Origin: Epiperipatus broadwayi
Taxonomy: Eukaryota; Onychophora; Udeonychophora; Euonychophora; Peripatidae
Length of the DNA stretch: 64,000 bases
Assembly: GCA_028023455.1 (NCBI GenBank)
Contig: JAQFVV010012418.1
Location: 7,187,244 to 7,251,243, forward strand
Direction of reading: 5' to 3'
Shown: in pieces, positions 1 to 12,481 of the stretch
How positions within the stretch are numbered: the first letter of the stretch is position 1
Layout of the letters: the number at the start of each line of letters is the position of its first letter
Notes under the pieces: generated by a model
Seen by the model: only the letters and a program-made list of their open reading frames with translations
Database searches by the model: none
What the model was told of the DNA's origin: nothing
Position numbers and translations under genes: made by a program

Positions 1-3000
1 AATGGCAGAAATATTGGGAAATATATTTGAAATTTGTTTCATAGTATTTTTTTACATGATATGAAGAGATAAGCTGAAAGGACCATCTGATCTTAATATA
101 AATAGTATAATGCATTAATGTAATCTGATAGTGGATAAGGTAAAGATATGATTAAAAAAACAACATGAAATTAAAAATTATTATCTTTGACCCATCATCA
201 TTTGGAACATGGAGATCACATAAAATTTTCTTTCCTATAAAATGTTGCAGTTTTCTATTAGTGATAAAATAATATTATCAATGAGGAATAATGCAAAATT
301 GACATTGGAGATGGATTAGAAGATATATATTCAGCTTTTGATTGCAATTTATGCATTACCATATATAATATTTTGTAAGTTATTTGGGATTCGTTCAAGA
401 TAATGTACAATAAAGAATCAACAGACTGGTAATATTTCTAATGTTACAATGTATCTGTGATATCATTCTCCTTCTGTGCTGAATATATGTAGCTTACATA
501 ATTCTCTGATTTGAGATAAAAAATATTTGAATGGATATCTTGATAGAATGAATTTATTTCTGCTATTTCATATCGCTATTCCACTTGGTAATTATGTAAA
601 GATATCTTGAAAATGAATGTCACTAATTCAGTAAGATTGAATGAGTTTTAATTTTAAGAAAACACAAATTTAATTCTCCACATAAACAGAAGTAACATTT
701 ATTTTAAAAAAAGATTATTTACATTTTAATATTTTTCTATATCTTCAGGTTCATTATATTTTTACCATTAGTGTGTTTAGTTATTTAGCATGTTATTTTT
801 TTTAGGCAGATAATTATATATAAAGATTATTTTTAAAGGAATATATCGAAATTCCTCTCGAAGATTCACTAATGTTTTATGAAGTCCATTGATTCTGCCA
901 TGATTTTAATTTGGCTACAAGAACATATATTTAATGTTGCTAAATTTTATTTCTAAAACAGTTAAGTGCAAAGCCCATAGATGGTTCTGAATCTCTTGAG
1001 TGAATCTCCATAATATCTAGAAAGAATCAAATGCAGCTTGTTTTATTGTTGGCTCTGGGAAAGATATTTGTTTGAGATGTCATAAAAACTTTCTTATGAT
1101 ATAATTTCTTGGTTGTTTGAAGGATTTCTTAGATGAGATTAGTTTTGAATGTTTTTTAGGTAATGAAAGTACATCTTGAGTTAACAGACAATATTGTCTA
1201 TTTAATAGCTTTTTATGTAGCTTGACATCTGATCAAGAAATATGTGAAAGGAAACCACTGCAAAAGAGTAGATTTTAATAGTTGTAGTAATATTTCTTTT
1301 GATAATATTTAAATGTATGTCAAAACATTTAGTATGAGTAGTTTTTCTTTAAACTGCAGTCTATCATTCATCAATAGCTATGCCTGATGTAATGAAATCT
1401 GTCCTAAAAAAATTGTATGATAGTCTCAAATAATAGTAGTTAGATTTTAAAGAACATTGTTCTCAAAATTATTTTCTTTGATAAATGAAAAAAAAAGTAA
1501 TTTGGATTTGCTGTCCAAACTTATTCTTAAATAGCATAGGGTAAAGTTGTTGTGTTCAATCTATTATGGTTTAGATTAAAAGTTGAGTATCTTGTCTTTC
1601 TGAGGTTAGGAATAAAATAGCAATTCTTTGAAAAAAATAATTAAATCTTTATGAGAATATTAAAAAATATTTGTTTTCTCCTAATTTTATTATTATTTTA
1701 TTCATTTATATTTGTATTTTGCTTATATTTTTACAATTTTTTATTCACTTTTTTGTTGTCTTATTAATATATTGTAATGGGAACTATTTTTTTCCTTTTA
1801 TATCTATATATAAATTTATATCTATATAATTGTATTTATTGGGGATGAACGGGTGATACAAACAATTACTGAATATATTTAGATTAATATTCTAACTAAC
1901 TCATGATCAGACTGGGTATCCAGCCATTTTTCCTGACTAACATTCCCATAAAACAGGTTCAAATAGAAAGAGATTCTACCCCTAGTCATTATAGATATTA
2001 TTTTTTTATAATATAACTATGATATTACAAAGTAAGGCATATCTCTATAATGAGAAAGAACTATAGGCCAGATTCAAATACCTCATTAGTTTTTTTAATG
2101 TTTACCATTTCTGTTAAATCACAATTGGTATGACAGTGCATCACAGAGCAATCATATATTTGACACTGTAACATGAATTTTCATTTATTTTTAATAACAT
2201 AATAATGATACTAAACAACAACAATAAAAAACATTTAATGACTATCTCTGTACCACAACTTCATGGAAAAAGAACTAGCAACTATTTTCAAATAGTCCTG
2301 CATATTTACAGATATTTGCACTAAAAAGTTCACCCACAATATGATAATAAAAAATAATTAATTAATAAAACACTAGAATATTAATTAAAAAACAATAAAT
2401 AAAAATATAAATACACATTGATATGTACTCATTAAATACATAAGAGAAAAGAAAAAAAAATATTGATTACAAAATATACTAAAAAATATTAATTCAAGTG
2501 CATTCATGGAATATATAAGTAAAAATATTAATTAAAAAATAAATTACAAAATATTTATCGATGTTTCTAAGAATTTATGTATTTTAGTTATTTATTTAGG
2601 CCTATTAATAAAAAAATAGACTAATAAAGTTTTACCAATTTATTTAATATTCTGTGATTACTCTTATATTTTCAGATCTTTACTTTGAATTTGGGCATTA
2701 GATGACTAAATTCTCACAGATTAAAATTTTTATCGGGATTGTTCATTTGTATGATTTCTTGGTGTTTTTTTGGTTTCCAGACTTGGAATAATTTTATGGT
2801 TAGAGTTGAATTGATTTTTTTTAAACAGTTCCTATCTCTGCTAGCTAGATATCCTATCTTATTCTTTGATTTCTTGTTTATGCACACAGTTTCTTTATCA
2901 TCTGATTTTAGCAGATGAACCTTTTGTAGATGGATAACTCAGTTAATGGAAAATATTTTTTCAAAAAGTGATGGGTTTATTTTTATGTCTGGCTTAGAGC

Positions 3001-4020
3001 ATTATCTTTAGGATTATTAGCTATATCATGGCAAGCTCAGAATGTAAAACAGACCCAGAAGTCATCTTGCCATCAAACAGGTATCTATACAAGACATTTA
3101 TTTTTCATCTTGCAGAATATAGTTATTTGCTGGATAATATAATAATACTTCATCCATGTGTTTCAGCTACTCTCCTGTACATTGAGGCACTGGTTTGATT
3201 CTGACTTAGGAGAAGAAGCAGATGACAAGTAAGACATCAGAATAGACAATTAATAAGATGAGATAAGAAATTTCAAGCTCTTTTTATATCCTTTTCTTGT
3301 CACTGATTTGTGAAAGACACTTTTTTAAGTCTTGATATCCATCTTGCATATAAATTTTTGACTTATTTGTATCTATTTTTTATTTTACATTATTTAAGTA
3401 GTTTACTGCTTTAATTATATTATTAATTACTATGGTATTTATTAATCCTTTAGTACTTAATCAAATCTTATCAAAAATAACAAATATTCAGGATTAATTA
3501 AATACTTTTTTTTTTCATATATATTTTCATCTATTTAATTAAAGTAAATTAGTAGTTTCCTGTGTAAAATTTTTATTTTATCTTAAATAAATTTATTATT
3601 TAACTTTAAAAATTTTTATTATATAATCTACTCAAAGTAAATTTATTTCATTAATATAAATCGATTTTATACAAGTTCTTTTCACCATTTTTTTTATATT
3701 ATAAATACATATATATATATATTTGTTTATACATATATACATACATCAACAGTTTAGGCCAAATGCAGCATTTGTTACAATATCATATTAGTATATTTTA
3801 ATTATTTTTTTTTTTTACAAATTATTCTATTAATTTTTTTCCAAATAATTTTCTCATTTAAAATTCTTTTTTTAATTTTTATAACACATTTATATTTTAA
3901 TATGCTTATTTCTTTCCTTTACTCTCTTACTAATTATAAATGCAATCCTATGCTTGTTATTACTACTACTTTAGGTTTTTTGATTTTATTACATTAGTCT
4001 TTAAATTTAAACCATTCTTC
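1..4020. other. AT-rich intergenic DNA, no gene seen
   Basis: No long open frame, splice-like exon or recognisable element fragment was found on either strand. The stretch contains A/T homopolymers and a short TA microsatellite near 3710-3722. Small exons of a host gene cannot be excluded by eye. Confidence 0.6.
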
Positions 4021-4024
4021 TCTT

Positions 4025-4085
4025 TAAAGGACTTTGTAACACAGTGGTTAGTGCAATCTCCTGCTATGTTGCAGTCCAAGTAAAA
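4025..4085 (+). repeat. tRNA-like SINE head fragment
   Basis: The segment around 4034-4060 resembles a Pol III A box with its following anticodon arm: ACACAGTGGTTAGTGCAATC followed by TCCTGCTATG. This layout is typical of tRNA-derived SINE heads. No good B box or SINE body follows, so this is at most a truncated copy. A decayed tRNA pseudogene is the alternative. Confidence 0.35.
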
Positions 4086-4544
4086 ATGAGAACTTTTTCC
4101 ATTCATGCGTAAGAATTTTTAATGCAGAAAGTTCATCCATAGCCAATTCAACTAGTATCTGATTATAATTATGGATGTTTTAATTATTATTAGCTAGTAT
4201 ATAAATGTACTGACTTAGTTTAGGTTTGTTAGTTAGATGCAAAATAAAAAAAGATATAATTGTAATCTAATATATCCATCATTATCAGAAGGAAAAGCGA
4301 CAGATTATCAGGGATTTGAGATCTGGGTTGCCTTTATCCTTCATTTTTACACTCTATTGCAGAAATGTATAATATGTTCTTAGGTTTATTTTATTATTTC
4401 CATTCTATTCATTTTTAATACTTTTTTATTTCCGATTTTTATAACGAGCTTTTTCAGCATTATCAAAAATATTTATTTTGTCTTATTTCATTTTTATTCA
4501 CATTGTGCATAGATATTGTATACTCTTCATTTTAGGATTATTTA

Positions 4545-4915
4545 TTTATAAACTTATCAAAATAAACAGATAACACAATTTAGTAATAACACAATGTTTC
4601 AAGTAATATTATTTCCCACTCTTTTTCAGGCGTTGTTGTCCTGACAAATGCCAATATTAGCATAGTGTCAAACTTACATCTTTAGATTCTTGAATATTGA
4701 ATTTTATGGCAATACTCTAACCAACTGAGTTATTCTGTTAAAGGCAACCAGTTAGTAAACCTATGAAGGTTGGTTCAAATCCTTCTGATTCCTTCAATTT
4801 TTTAAATACATTTTTCTAAGAATAGATTAATTAGAAGTTTCCAAACATTAGGCATTGCCACATTGTGTTGGCTTATAGAATTATTTGCCATTGTATGTGA
4901 ACAGCTTCTTTGAAT
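4545..4915 (-). repeat. Penelope-like element 3' end, inverted copy
   Basis: The reverse complement matches 4981-5315 and 8835-9135 over most of its length. Read on the minus strand it begins near 4915 with the tail of the PLE open frame (an EAVH-type ending). It continues through an AT-rich 3' UTR and a tRNA-like box (CTCAGTTGGTTAGAGTATTG, minus strand), and ends near a CCTGAAAAAGAGTGG motif close to 4625. It forms the left arm of a large inverted repeat with the next feature. PLEs are known to carry terminal repeats (pLTRs) that can be direct or inverted. Confidence 0.6.
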
Positions 4916-4980
4916 TTTCTTCTTTGCACCTTTTTCTCTCTATTCAGTATGGTCTACTATGATAGATACATTTTTATTTC

Positions 4981-5315
4981 ATGTGACAATGGCAAATAAT
5001 CCTATAAGTCAATCTAGTGTGGCAATACATAATGTTTAAAATCCTCTAATTAATCTTGCTCTTAAAAAAATTGAAGAAATTGGGATGATTTGAACCAATC
5101 CTCATAGATAAGTATATGAAATTTATACTAATTGTTGCCTTTAACAGCTTTGCCTTAAATTTCAATATTCAAGAATCTAAAGATGTAAGTTTGCCCCATA
5201 TGCTAATAGTATCAGTTGTCAGACCACCAATATCTGAAGAAGAATGGGTAATAATATTACTAAAAATGTTGTGTAATTACTAATCTGTGTTGTCTATTTG
5301 TATGTTATTACTAAC
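4981..5315 (+). repeat. Penelope-like element 3' end, direct copy
   Basis: Right arm of the inverted repeat with 4545-4915, and a direct copy of the tail of the PLE at 8060-9135. Shared landmarks are ACAATGGCAAATAATCC at 4985, the segment ATTCAAGAATCTAAAG near 5165, and TCTGAAGAAGAATGG near 5234. The spacer between the arms is about 65 bp. The copies differ at many positions, so the arrangement is old. Confidence in the repeat is high; assignment to a PLE rests on the GIY-YIG copy at 8.6 kb. Confidence 0.6.
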
Positions 5316-5349
5316 ATTTAATGATAGATCATGGGAATAGCCCAACATA

Positions 5350-6760
5350 TTATCATAGATCTGTTCAGGCTTTTATCAGTTCTATATAATTTTTTTATCC
5401 AAGATAATTACAATTCACCTACAGTAACCTTTGGATTTTAACCAAACAAAAGGACAAACTAGATTTAACAGTAGTTTTAGAATAATAGGTCATCTCCAAG
5501 TGTTGAGAGAAGATATAAAAAAGATCAATGAATATGAATTGCCATTGTGCTTTGAATTTGTAGATTACAAAAAGTCATTTAATTCTATAAGTATTTTTTA
5601 TATTGATTATCAAGATATAGACCTTGGATATTGTTATATTTTGAAGAATATTTACCACAATGCAGAAGCAATGATTTGTTTACATAGTGATATTAATATA
5701 ATTAACATTGAGAAGGTGTATGACAGAGAATTTCCATATCTCCAAAACTTTTTACAGCAGTTATACAAGAAATATGTTGTGGATTAAAATAGAAAGTTAA
5801 GAGTAAAAGTAAATGGGAATTACTTTAAGTCATCTATATTTTGCAATTAATATGATTGCATTTGAAAATAATGCTTCAGAACTTCAGAAAATATTACAAA
5901 AATTATTATATGGAAGTAATAGTAATAATAACAAGTCAGATGTCACATGACTTATATATAGCTTGCACTTACAAATATGTAAAATTGAGGGGGTGTTAAA
6001 AACTATAAAAAATTTTTTTTTTTTTTATTATTATTACTTCTATAAAAAGAAAAGAATCATTATTATTTTTTTTTTTCCCCCCCCCCCCCCCCTTTTCTCT
6101 TTGGGGGGGTGGGGAGGAGAAAAAAAAAAAATTAAATATTTTTTTTTTAAAAAAAAAAAAAAGAATGATGAATTGGAAGAAGTTAACAATAACAAATACC
6201 TTGGTTAGATTATTAATGCAGAGGGAAACATAATGGATGAAATTAACCATAGAATTAAATTTGTATGAAATGCTTTTGGTAGAAATAATTTAATACTAAA
6301 AGAAACTATGCCTATGTATTTGAAAAGAAAATTTTTTAATACATGTGTTTTACCAGTTTTTAGTTATTACTGTAGACTTTGGCACTTAACAGAAGAGCAA
6401 TACACAGACTTTAGACCATTCAATTAAATATGGAGATATGATGTATGTTATATCAAAAATGAAATATATGAGTAAGAGGGAAAACAGGTATTACTGATAT
6501 CATTGAAAGAGTTAATTCACTAGAATAGTGATGGGCTGGTCATATTTCTAAAAGATATGTTAACAGATGTACAAGTGAAATCTTAAGGTGGATCCCAAAA
6601 GATTAAAAAAATCTAGGAGATCGTGTGTGATATGGATGGATGAAATAAGGAAAATTGTTGGTGTGATGTGGAGAAGAAATGCTAGAGATAAAAGAAACTG
6701 GATTAAACTTGAAGAGAAATTCATATATAAGTGTCTAATGAATGTAATTGATGTGATTCA
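5350..6760 (+). pseudogene. LINE (RTE-like) reverse transcriptase, decayed copy
   Basis: A 5'-truncated non-LTR retrotransposon. Residues translated from 5431-5787 align with the better copy at 57.9 kb: the NEYELPL motif, then FVDYKKSFNSI, the worn form of RT motif A (FVDYEKAFDSI). The catalytic FADD box is lost (FAIN near 5840). From about 6150 onward the C-terminal region resumes (NKYLG, then INHRIKF) and runs to a tail with the R-W-x-D-E-I-R-K signature near 6640-6660. Many stops and frameshifts are present, so it is not functional. The internal block 6001-6165 is foreign to the element. The clade call (RTE-like) comes from family knowledge of this RT and its short C-terminal domain and is less certain than the LINE call. 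Confidence 0.75.
6008..6165. repeat. Homopolymer block inside LINE
   Basis: Consecutive long runs of T, C (16 in a row at about 6077-6092), G and A replace the LINE sequence expected between roughly 5935 and 6160. The short open frames on both strands here consist of runs of F, P, K and I and are artefacts of the low complexity. Confidence 0.85.
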
Positions 6761-6851
6761 CTCTCCCTTCCTTAATGAGAAAAATTGTTCATATTTCATC
6801 ATAGGGTTATTATTTTTTATTAGAAATAGTATATCAGTCATCTTTTTTTAA

Positions 6852-8050
6852 CGTTTTATTTATCTTTATGGATGATCCCAATCTTCAGAAACAAATTTTT
6901 ATTTCTAGGTTGTTTATTTATTTATTTTTTTTCAAGAATAGTTTTATTAAAACAATTTTGCAGACATTATTTTTTACTAAATTTATTTATCCATAAGGAT
7001 AAATTAAAATTTGGTCTTTATGAATCGACAGTTTTTTTTATTTTAAAATGGTACTTTTGGATTTCCAAAACATATTAGTATCTTCATTAATGTCCAGTAT
7101 TGCAATATTAAGAATTTGACTGCTGGTCTATTAATTATTCCAATGCAAGTAATACTCTGTAACTATAAAACCGGGAAGTAATCTAAATGCAGGCCAATAA
7201 TGGGTTCAAGTTCTGATTTTTTCCCCTTCTTGGACAATTCAAGCTTTTGACATTTTTAAAACTTTTTGATTATTGACTCTAATTTTTAAAATTCTTAATA
7301 GATTTTTTAAAAAACAAACCTTAATATTATTAAAGTTTTCTGTACATCTTTTTGATTCTGGATCAGATAATGCATTTTAATAGGGAAAAAAAAGATAATT
7401 TTTTATCGTAATATTTTTTTTTCCTTTATCAATTAATTAATTACTAAATTGCTACAAAAAACATGAGAAAAGATTTTTTTTAAATAACTGATTATTTGTT
7501 TTATTTTTCATATTCAGGACATAACTTCTTAATCAGCAAATAATTTCAATAATTTTAAATTAAAATTTACATTATGATTTTAAATTTATAAATAAAAACG
7601 TAATATTATAAACAAAGTCATAAATAATGGATGGGTATTAGAACATTCACTACAAGTAATACTAAAAATGTATATATATATATATTTCTAAACAATTTCC
7701 ATAGCTACTTTAATTACATCTCTCGAGACATAAGAAAAAAAAAGGTTAATAGATCTTAATAACCTTTTTGATCATATCAGGTTAGCAAATTTTGTTTGTT
7801 AGTTTGGTCCCATAGTCTTCTCCAATTCATATTCATAACGTAGTTATTAACATGAATTAGAAAAATGTCATTCACAAGGCAGTTTTTATCCCGAATAGTG
7901 AGTATACGAATGATCTTAAATCATTCTTTATTAGATTGTTTAGAATAAACTAAAAGTTAAAATCTACATCCTGGTTAAAAGAAATGAGATAAGGGTGTTC
8001 TAGAAATGTAAAAATTTCTCACCTAATAAAAAAATGGATTAAGAATATAT
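6852..8050. other. AT-rich spacer, no gene seen
   Basis: Nothing recognisable on either strand. A TA microsatellite lies at about 7670-7685. The last few hundred bases may belong to the 5' part of the decayed PLE that follows, but no protein motif is visible there. Confidence 0.5.
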
Positions 8051-8059
8051 ATGTATTAA

Positions 8060-9135
8060 CTGAAAGATTGTTGATTAAAAAGCACTAGTTAGACATTTTA
8101 AAAAACTAATATATATCTATGTATATGTGAAAATGAGATAGGAGGAAAAATTGCCATTCTTAGATGTTTTTGTGGCAAGATTCCCTCAGGACAAAATAAA
8201 AAGTTTATAAAAAGCCATCACACATTGGCAAGTACTTGGCATATATATATACAATCATACCAAAATCACAAAACATGGAATTATACTATCACTATGGAAC
8301 AGAGCAAATAAAGTGTATTCAGAAATCAGTGATTTGGAAAATGAAAAGAAATTATATAGAACAAACTCTTATGAGGAATGATTATCCATCAGCTATCATC
8401 AAGAAACCTTAAATAACAACAAAAAAGATACCAAAAAACAAACAAAACAATAATTGGTACTGTAGTGTATTTATATATACCAGGAATATCAGACAAATTA
8501 AAGTGAATCTGAGTTAATATAACATTAGAACAGCTTTCCAAAGCCATACCACACTTCAGAAATTCTAACTTTTACCAAGCCTAAACTGGAAATGCTGAAA
8601 ACAAAAAATTTCATCTGTGAAATACAATGTGAATGTGGAGGAAAGTATATTGGTGAGACCTGTAACCCTGTTGAACAGTGATAGAAATAACCCAAACTAA
8701 TGGTAAAAAGAGAAAAAACAGATGTTTCTATGGTAGCAGTACATGTATGTACTAATGATCCTATGTACAATTGGGAAAATACAAAAATATTGGATAGAGG
8801 AAAAGGTACAAAAAAGGTAATTCAAGGAAGCTATTCATGTAACAATGGCAAATAATGCTATAAGTCGACCCAGTGGAGGCAATACATAATATACGAAAGC
8901 CTCTCTCTCTTAGAAAAAAGTAGATAAATATATGAAATTTTTACTATCTGTTGCCTTTGACAGAATAATTGTTAGAGCATTGCCTTAAAATCTGATATTC
9001 AGAAATCTAAAGGTATGTTTAACTCCTACACTAATATTGTTATTGGCTAGCAACACCTGAAGAAGAATGGAAAATAATACTCAAAACATTGTATAATTAC
9101 TAAACTGTGTTGTCCATGTGTCTGTTATTAATAAC
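8060..9135 (+). pseudogene. Penelope-like element: RT tail and GIY-YIG endonuclease
   Basis: Remnant of a Penelope-like retroelement pol gene. Around 8140-8400 the translation gives KLPFLDVFVA, then a KAITHWQ segment and LWNRANKVYSEIS. This order is characteristic of the end of the PLE reverse transcriptase. Near 8600-8660 follows CECGGKYIGET, the core of the GIY-YIG endonuclease domain, and near 8770-8800 YNWENTKILDRG. The frame then ends in a conserved tail (KEAIH near 8825) that is also present at the start of the repeats at 4.9 and 5.0 kb. In-frame stops after the GIY-YIG core, and others, disable it. The 3' UTR carries a tRNA-like box (TTGTTAGAGCATTGCC near 8969) and ends with ACACCTGAAGAAGAATGG at 9053. 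GIY-YIG-bearing PLEs are the only family I know with this RT-endonuclease order. Confidence 0.8.
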
Positions 9136-9490
9136 AAGTTGTTTGTATTTGAAAAGTTTAAATAAAAGTTAAAAAAATTTCTATACATTCGACATTTAAT
9201 GATAAATGGAAATAGTCCAATATTGCATCTAATATACCATCTTCAGGCAAATAGATGCCCTATCTTTATAGATACTAAATCCATAGTTTACTATTTTGAT
9301 TTGTTCATACTGAATATCTACCAAGTCCATGCTAATATTAGACTGAAATTTTATAAAAAACTAGTAAAATCTCCATGAGTCAACAGCTTATTATTTTAAT
9401 TTGTCTACAGGTAATTATCAAATAATACACATATCCACATAAGTTATGAAAGATATATGAAATTGTTGAATTGTGAAATTTGGATATATA
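9136..9490. other. Spacer, no gene seen
   Basis: AT-rich sequence between the PLE remnant and the gypsy fragment. No recognisable motif. Confidence 0.5.
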
Positions 9491-9499
9491 ATAACAGAG

Positions 9500-9649
9500 C
9501 ATAGCCTAAAGATTTCTAGATTTCTCAACAGAACATGGCTGTCTTATCTGGTGAACCAGAGTTGTAATTCCCCCAACTCAGTTTGCTGCACTATGGGCAC
9601 CCAGGGATAGTCTGGATAAAGATGCTGACAAGATCATATGTGTGGTGGC
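9500..9649 (+). pseudogene. Gypsy element 1, integrase zinc-binding region (5' half, split)
   Basis: The translation around 9590-9649 gives LHYGHPGIVWIKMLTRSYVW, the HHCC zinc-binding region at the N-terminus of Ty3/gypsy integrases. A VVIPPTQ segment just upstream, in another frame, is the usual preceding linker. The sequence stops abruptly at 9649, where a hAT transposon is inserted, and the reading continues at 12474. The upstream part of pol is not recognisable, so the element is 5' truncated at about 9500. Confidence 0.8.
9642..9649. other. 8-bp target site duplication, left (GTGGTGGC)
   Basis: Identical to 12474-12481, immediately outside the hAT terminal inverted repeats. Confidence 0.95.
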
Positions 9650-12473
9650 CAGTGTTCCCTCTAATTTTCTGTGACCTGTTAAGTGTGTGCAGTTTTTTCA
9701 AAAATAAAAAAATTTAGTGCAGCAATTTAAAAAAGCGCATATAGTAAAAAAAAAACAATATAAGAATAGTATTAATATTCAGCCAAATTTTGTACCTACT
9801 TATACACATTGACTCGATCTTACAGCATACCACTTGTAAGTTGTACTACATACATTACAATGGAACACAATGAAAAAACTACTCTAAAATCAAGTCAAAT
9901 CATTAGTTCATGAAGACAGAATTTAGCTGATTACTGTGGCTTCCCTTTCCCATTCAAATGAAAAATAAGAAAATTTAAATACTTACAATGTAAAAACGTA
10001 TCTGCTGCTAATTTTTATAATTAACACTTATTATTGAATAATTCTAGAATTAAGGATTACATTTGTTATTAATGGCATTTATTTTATACCTTCTCTCTCC
10101 TGTCTTTTGGTTTTAACCATCCTGCATAAACTTTACTTAAATTTGCATTGTTTCCATCATTCATATATGATTTTATTCTCATCAGCATATCCATATGGTT
10201 TTCTTGCAATCGATTTCTTTGTTTCGTTTTAATCAAATTCATCAAACTAAAACTGCGCTCACAATCTGCACTATTGGCCAGAAAAGTGCCTCTGATGTCT
10301 AGTAATTTGGATAGATCTTTAAATTGTTCGTTATTCAAACTAAACATAACCATTTCTTCAAAATCTTTTATTTGTTTAATTTTAATTTTTTCCTGCACTG
10401 CATATTTAAAATCGTTATACTGTTCGCTTATAACAGATTTATCTGTAAGAAAAGCATTATATTTTAAACACAACTTTTCAATTTCTGCTAGTCCATAATT
10501 AAAATCGCAGGATAATAAACTGGAAACATAAAAGGATATCCAATCTTCTACTTCATCCATTGGAAACCTTTCTTCCAAATTCTCACATAATAAATTACTA
10601 AATTTTAACATATCATCTGTTTTTATAGTTATATTTAAATCATTAGCCTTTTTTAAAAACACGCTTATTTTATTGTTCCATGCCATGTTTCCAAGATGTT
10701 TTTCCTTGATTCTATTAATTTTTGCATGAGAAAATTGAAAAGCATCTATGGGTGTTAATTCACGGCATTGAAAAATTTGACATAAAGCACTGAGTTCTAA
10801 AATTGAAGACAAAAGTTCTAAATTTATTTGAAATTCAATGTTGCTTAACTTTTTCAAACAAAATTTGGAAATTGGATCATCTTTATCTTGATTAAAATAT
10901 TCAATTAATGATTCATAATTTGTAATAATTGCTTTTATTGCAAAATGTCTTGACAAGCACCTCACCTCATTAATAGCTTGAAAAGCTATAGATTTATTTT
11001 GTGAAGCTTCAATAATCTCTTTAAATTTACTTGTTTTTGTCATGGATCTCGAGAATAATGTATAAACAGTTCTCATCACCATTTCGATTTCTCTTGTGGC
11101 TTTTACTTCTTTCCATGCATCCAAAATACATAAATTTTCTCGGTGTGCAACACAATGTTGTTGCACTAAGTGTGGTACATTCTGCTTTAATTTAGCTGCT
11201 ATGCCATTTCATTTTCCTAGCATTACGGATGCACCATCAGATGTAAACATAACCAGCTTTTGCAAATCAATTTGGTTATTTTCATAAAATTGTAAAATTG
11301 CAGAAAAAATTGAAGAGGAATTACATGTCTTTAATTGGATTATCCCACGAAAAACAGTTTTATATTGGTCAGATTTTCTAAACTTAAAATATAAAATTAA
11401 ACATTTGGTTGTAGAAATGGCTGTGCTTTCATCAACAATTAAAGTATGAAAATGTGCCATTTTAATTTCATTTATTTCATTTTTTACAACAGTATTCACC
11501 ACTTCCAAAAATGAAAAAGCATAATTTTTACTACACCAACTTTCTGGAATATGGACACATTTTTCCATGTGGTTATTTATTTCTCAAACCAAAAGCAAAG
11601 ACATGTTCATTTTAATTGCCAATAATAGATTATCAATTAAAATTTTTACTTCCTCAGGATTTGATTTCTTTTTCTCGTGATCTTCTAGTGTTTCTTTTAA
11701 AAACTGTACCAAACCAGTTGCTGATAATGAAGCATTCTTATTTTTCAGTTTTTGTACACTTTCTAAGTATGACTTACTAATTAAATACCGTTTTAAAGTC
11801 TAATTTCCACACGCAATCCCACATTTTTCCACTAACAAAATCACTACGTACCTCTTCGTCTCAGCAGCAATTACAAATTACACCCTTTTTTCATTAAATA
11901 TGAATATTTCTTATAACTGAATTTGTAATTTATCATGACTTTTCAGACCATCAGTTTCCACGAATTCATTAAGCCACTCAATTTTAAATTCATTAGCTGT
12001 TCTTTTTTTTTTCAAATTCATTTTTAACCCTATACTGTAAAAATACTTTTAAAAATATTTATTTTCACAAAATTATATCACTGAAACACATATATTCAAT
12101 AATAAAAGCTGGTAATGATTTTGAATTTAAATTTTAACAAAAATATGGCAATTTTAACACTGATAAAAGATGATGCAATCTTTATGTATGGCGTACAAGC
12201 GTTACAGTAATTCCCAGCCTTGTTTCTCATCAACGATAAATGTGCTGTCATCTATACCTATACACAAATACTATAGTTGGCAGTTTATTTAAATCTAAAA
12301 CTACATGTGATTCAAATTTTTTTCATTTTATTTTTTTATATGGATTTCATATGCAGGTGCAATTTTATTTTCTGCATGAAAAACAAATTTTTGTGCATGC
12401 AAATATTTTTCATGTGCACTATGTTTAAAATTTATTTGCATGTGCACATGTGCACAGCTTAGAGGAAACACTG
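9650..12473 (-). mobile_element. hAT DNA transposon, complete with ends, 2824 bp
   Basis: The element begins with CAGTGTTCCCTCTAA (9650-9664) and ends with the inverted form TTAGAGGAAACACTG (12459-12473), one mismatch in 15. It is flanked by an exact 8-bp duplication GTGGTGGC (9642-9649 and 12474-12481), the hallmark of hAT insertion. The transposase lies on the minus strand and is broken, so the copy is non-autonomous now. Removing the element and one duplication restores a continuous gypsy integrase reading across the junction, which confirms the boundaries to the base. Confidence 0.96.
10084..11990 (-). pseudogene. hAT transposase (KIAA1586-like), broken
   Basis: Cut-and-paste transposase of the hAT superfamily, read on the minus strand. 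A 119-residue segment (11568 to 11212) contains MAHFHTLIVDEST and MFTSDGASVMLGK, the RNase H-fold catalytic region with its aspartates. One in-frame TGA (11209-11211) separates it from the 360-residue part (ending at 10084), which carries QQHCVAHRENL just past the break and CERSFSLMN with IKTKQRNRL, the C-terminal hAT dimerisation motif, near 10220-10270. Upstream of 11568 the N-terminal part is frameshifted. It still shows a BED-type zinc finger remnant (CNCC near 11865, then LISKSYLES near 11780). The resemblance to the animal KIAA1586-like group is from memory of the family. A stop plus frameshifts make it inactive. Confidence 0.88.
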
Positions 12474-12481
12474 GTGGTGGC
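12474..12481. other. 8-bp target site duplication, right (GTGGTGGC)
   Basis: Identical to 9642-9649. In the uninterrupted gypsy gene this sequence encodes part of the conserved VWWP motif. Confidence 0.95.

Noticed and set aside
5963-6250. Open frames across the homopolymer block
   Set aside because: Low-complexity artefacts inside a broken LINE.
9035-9090. Hammerhead at the end of the PLE copy (CCTGAAGAAGAATGG...AAACATTGTA)
   Set aside because: The core reads CTGAAGA, and stem I does not pair in any of the three copies. It may be a dead relic but is not claimed.
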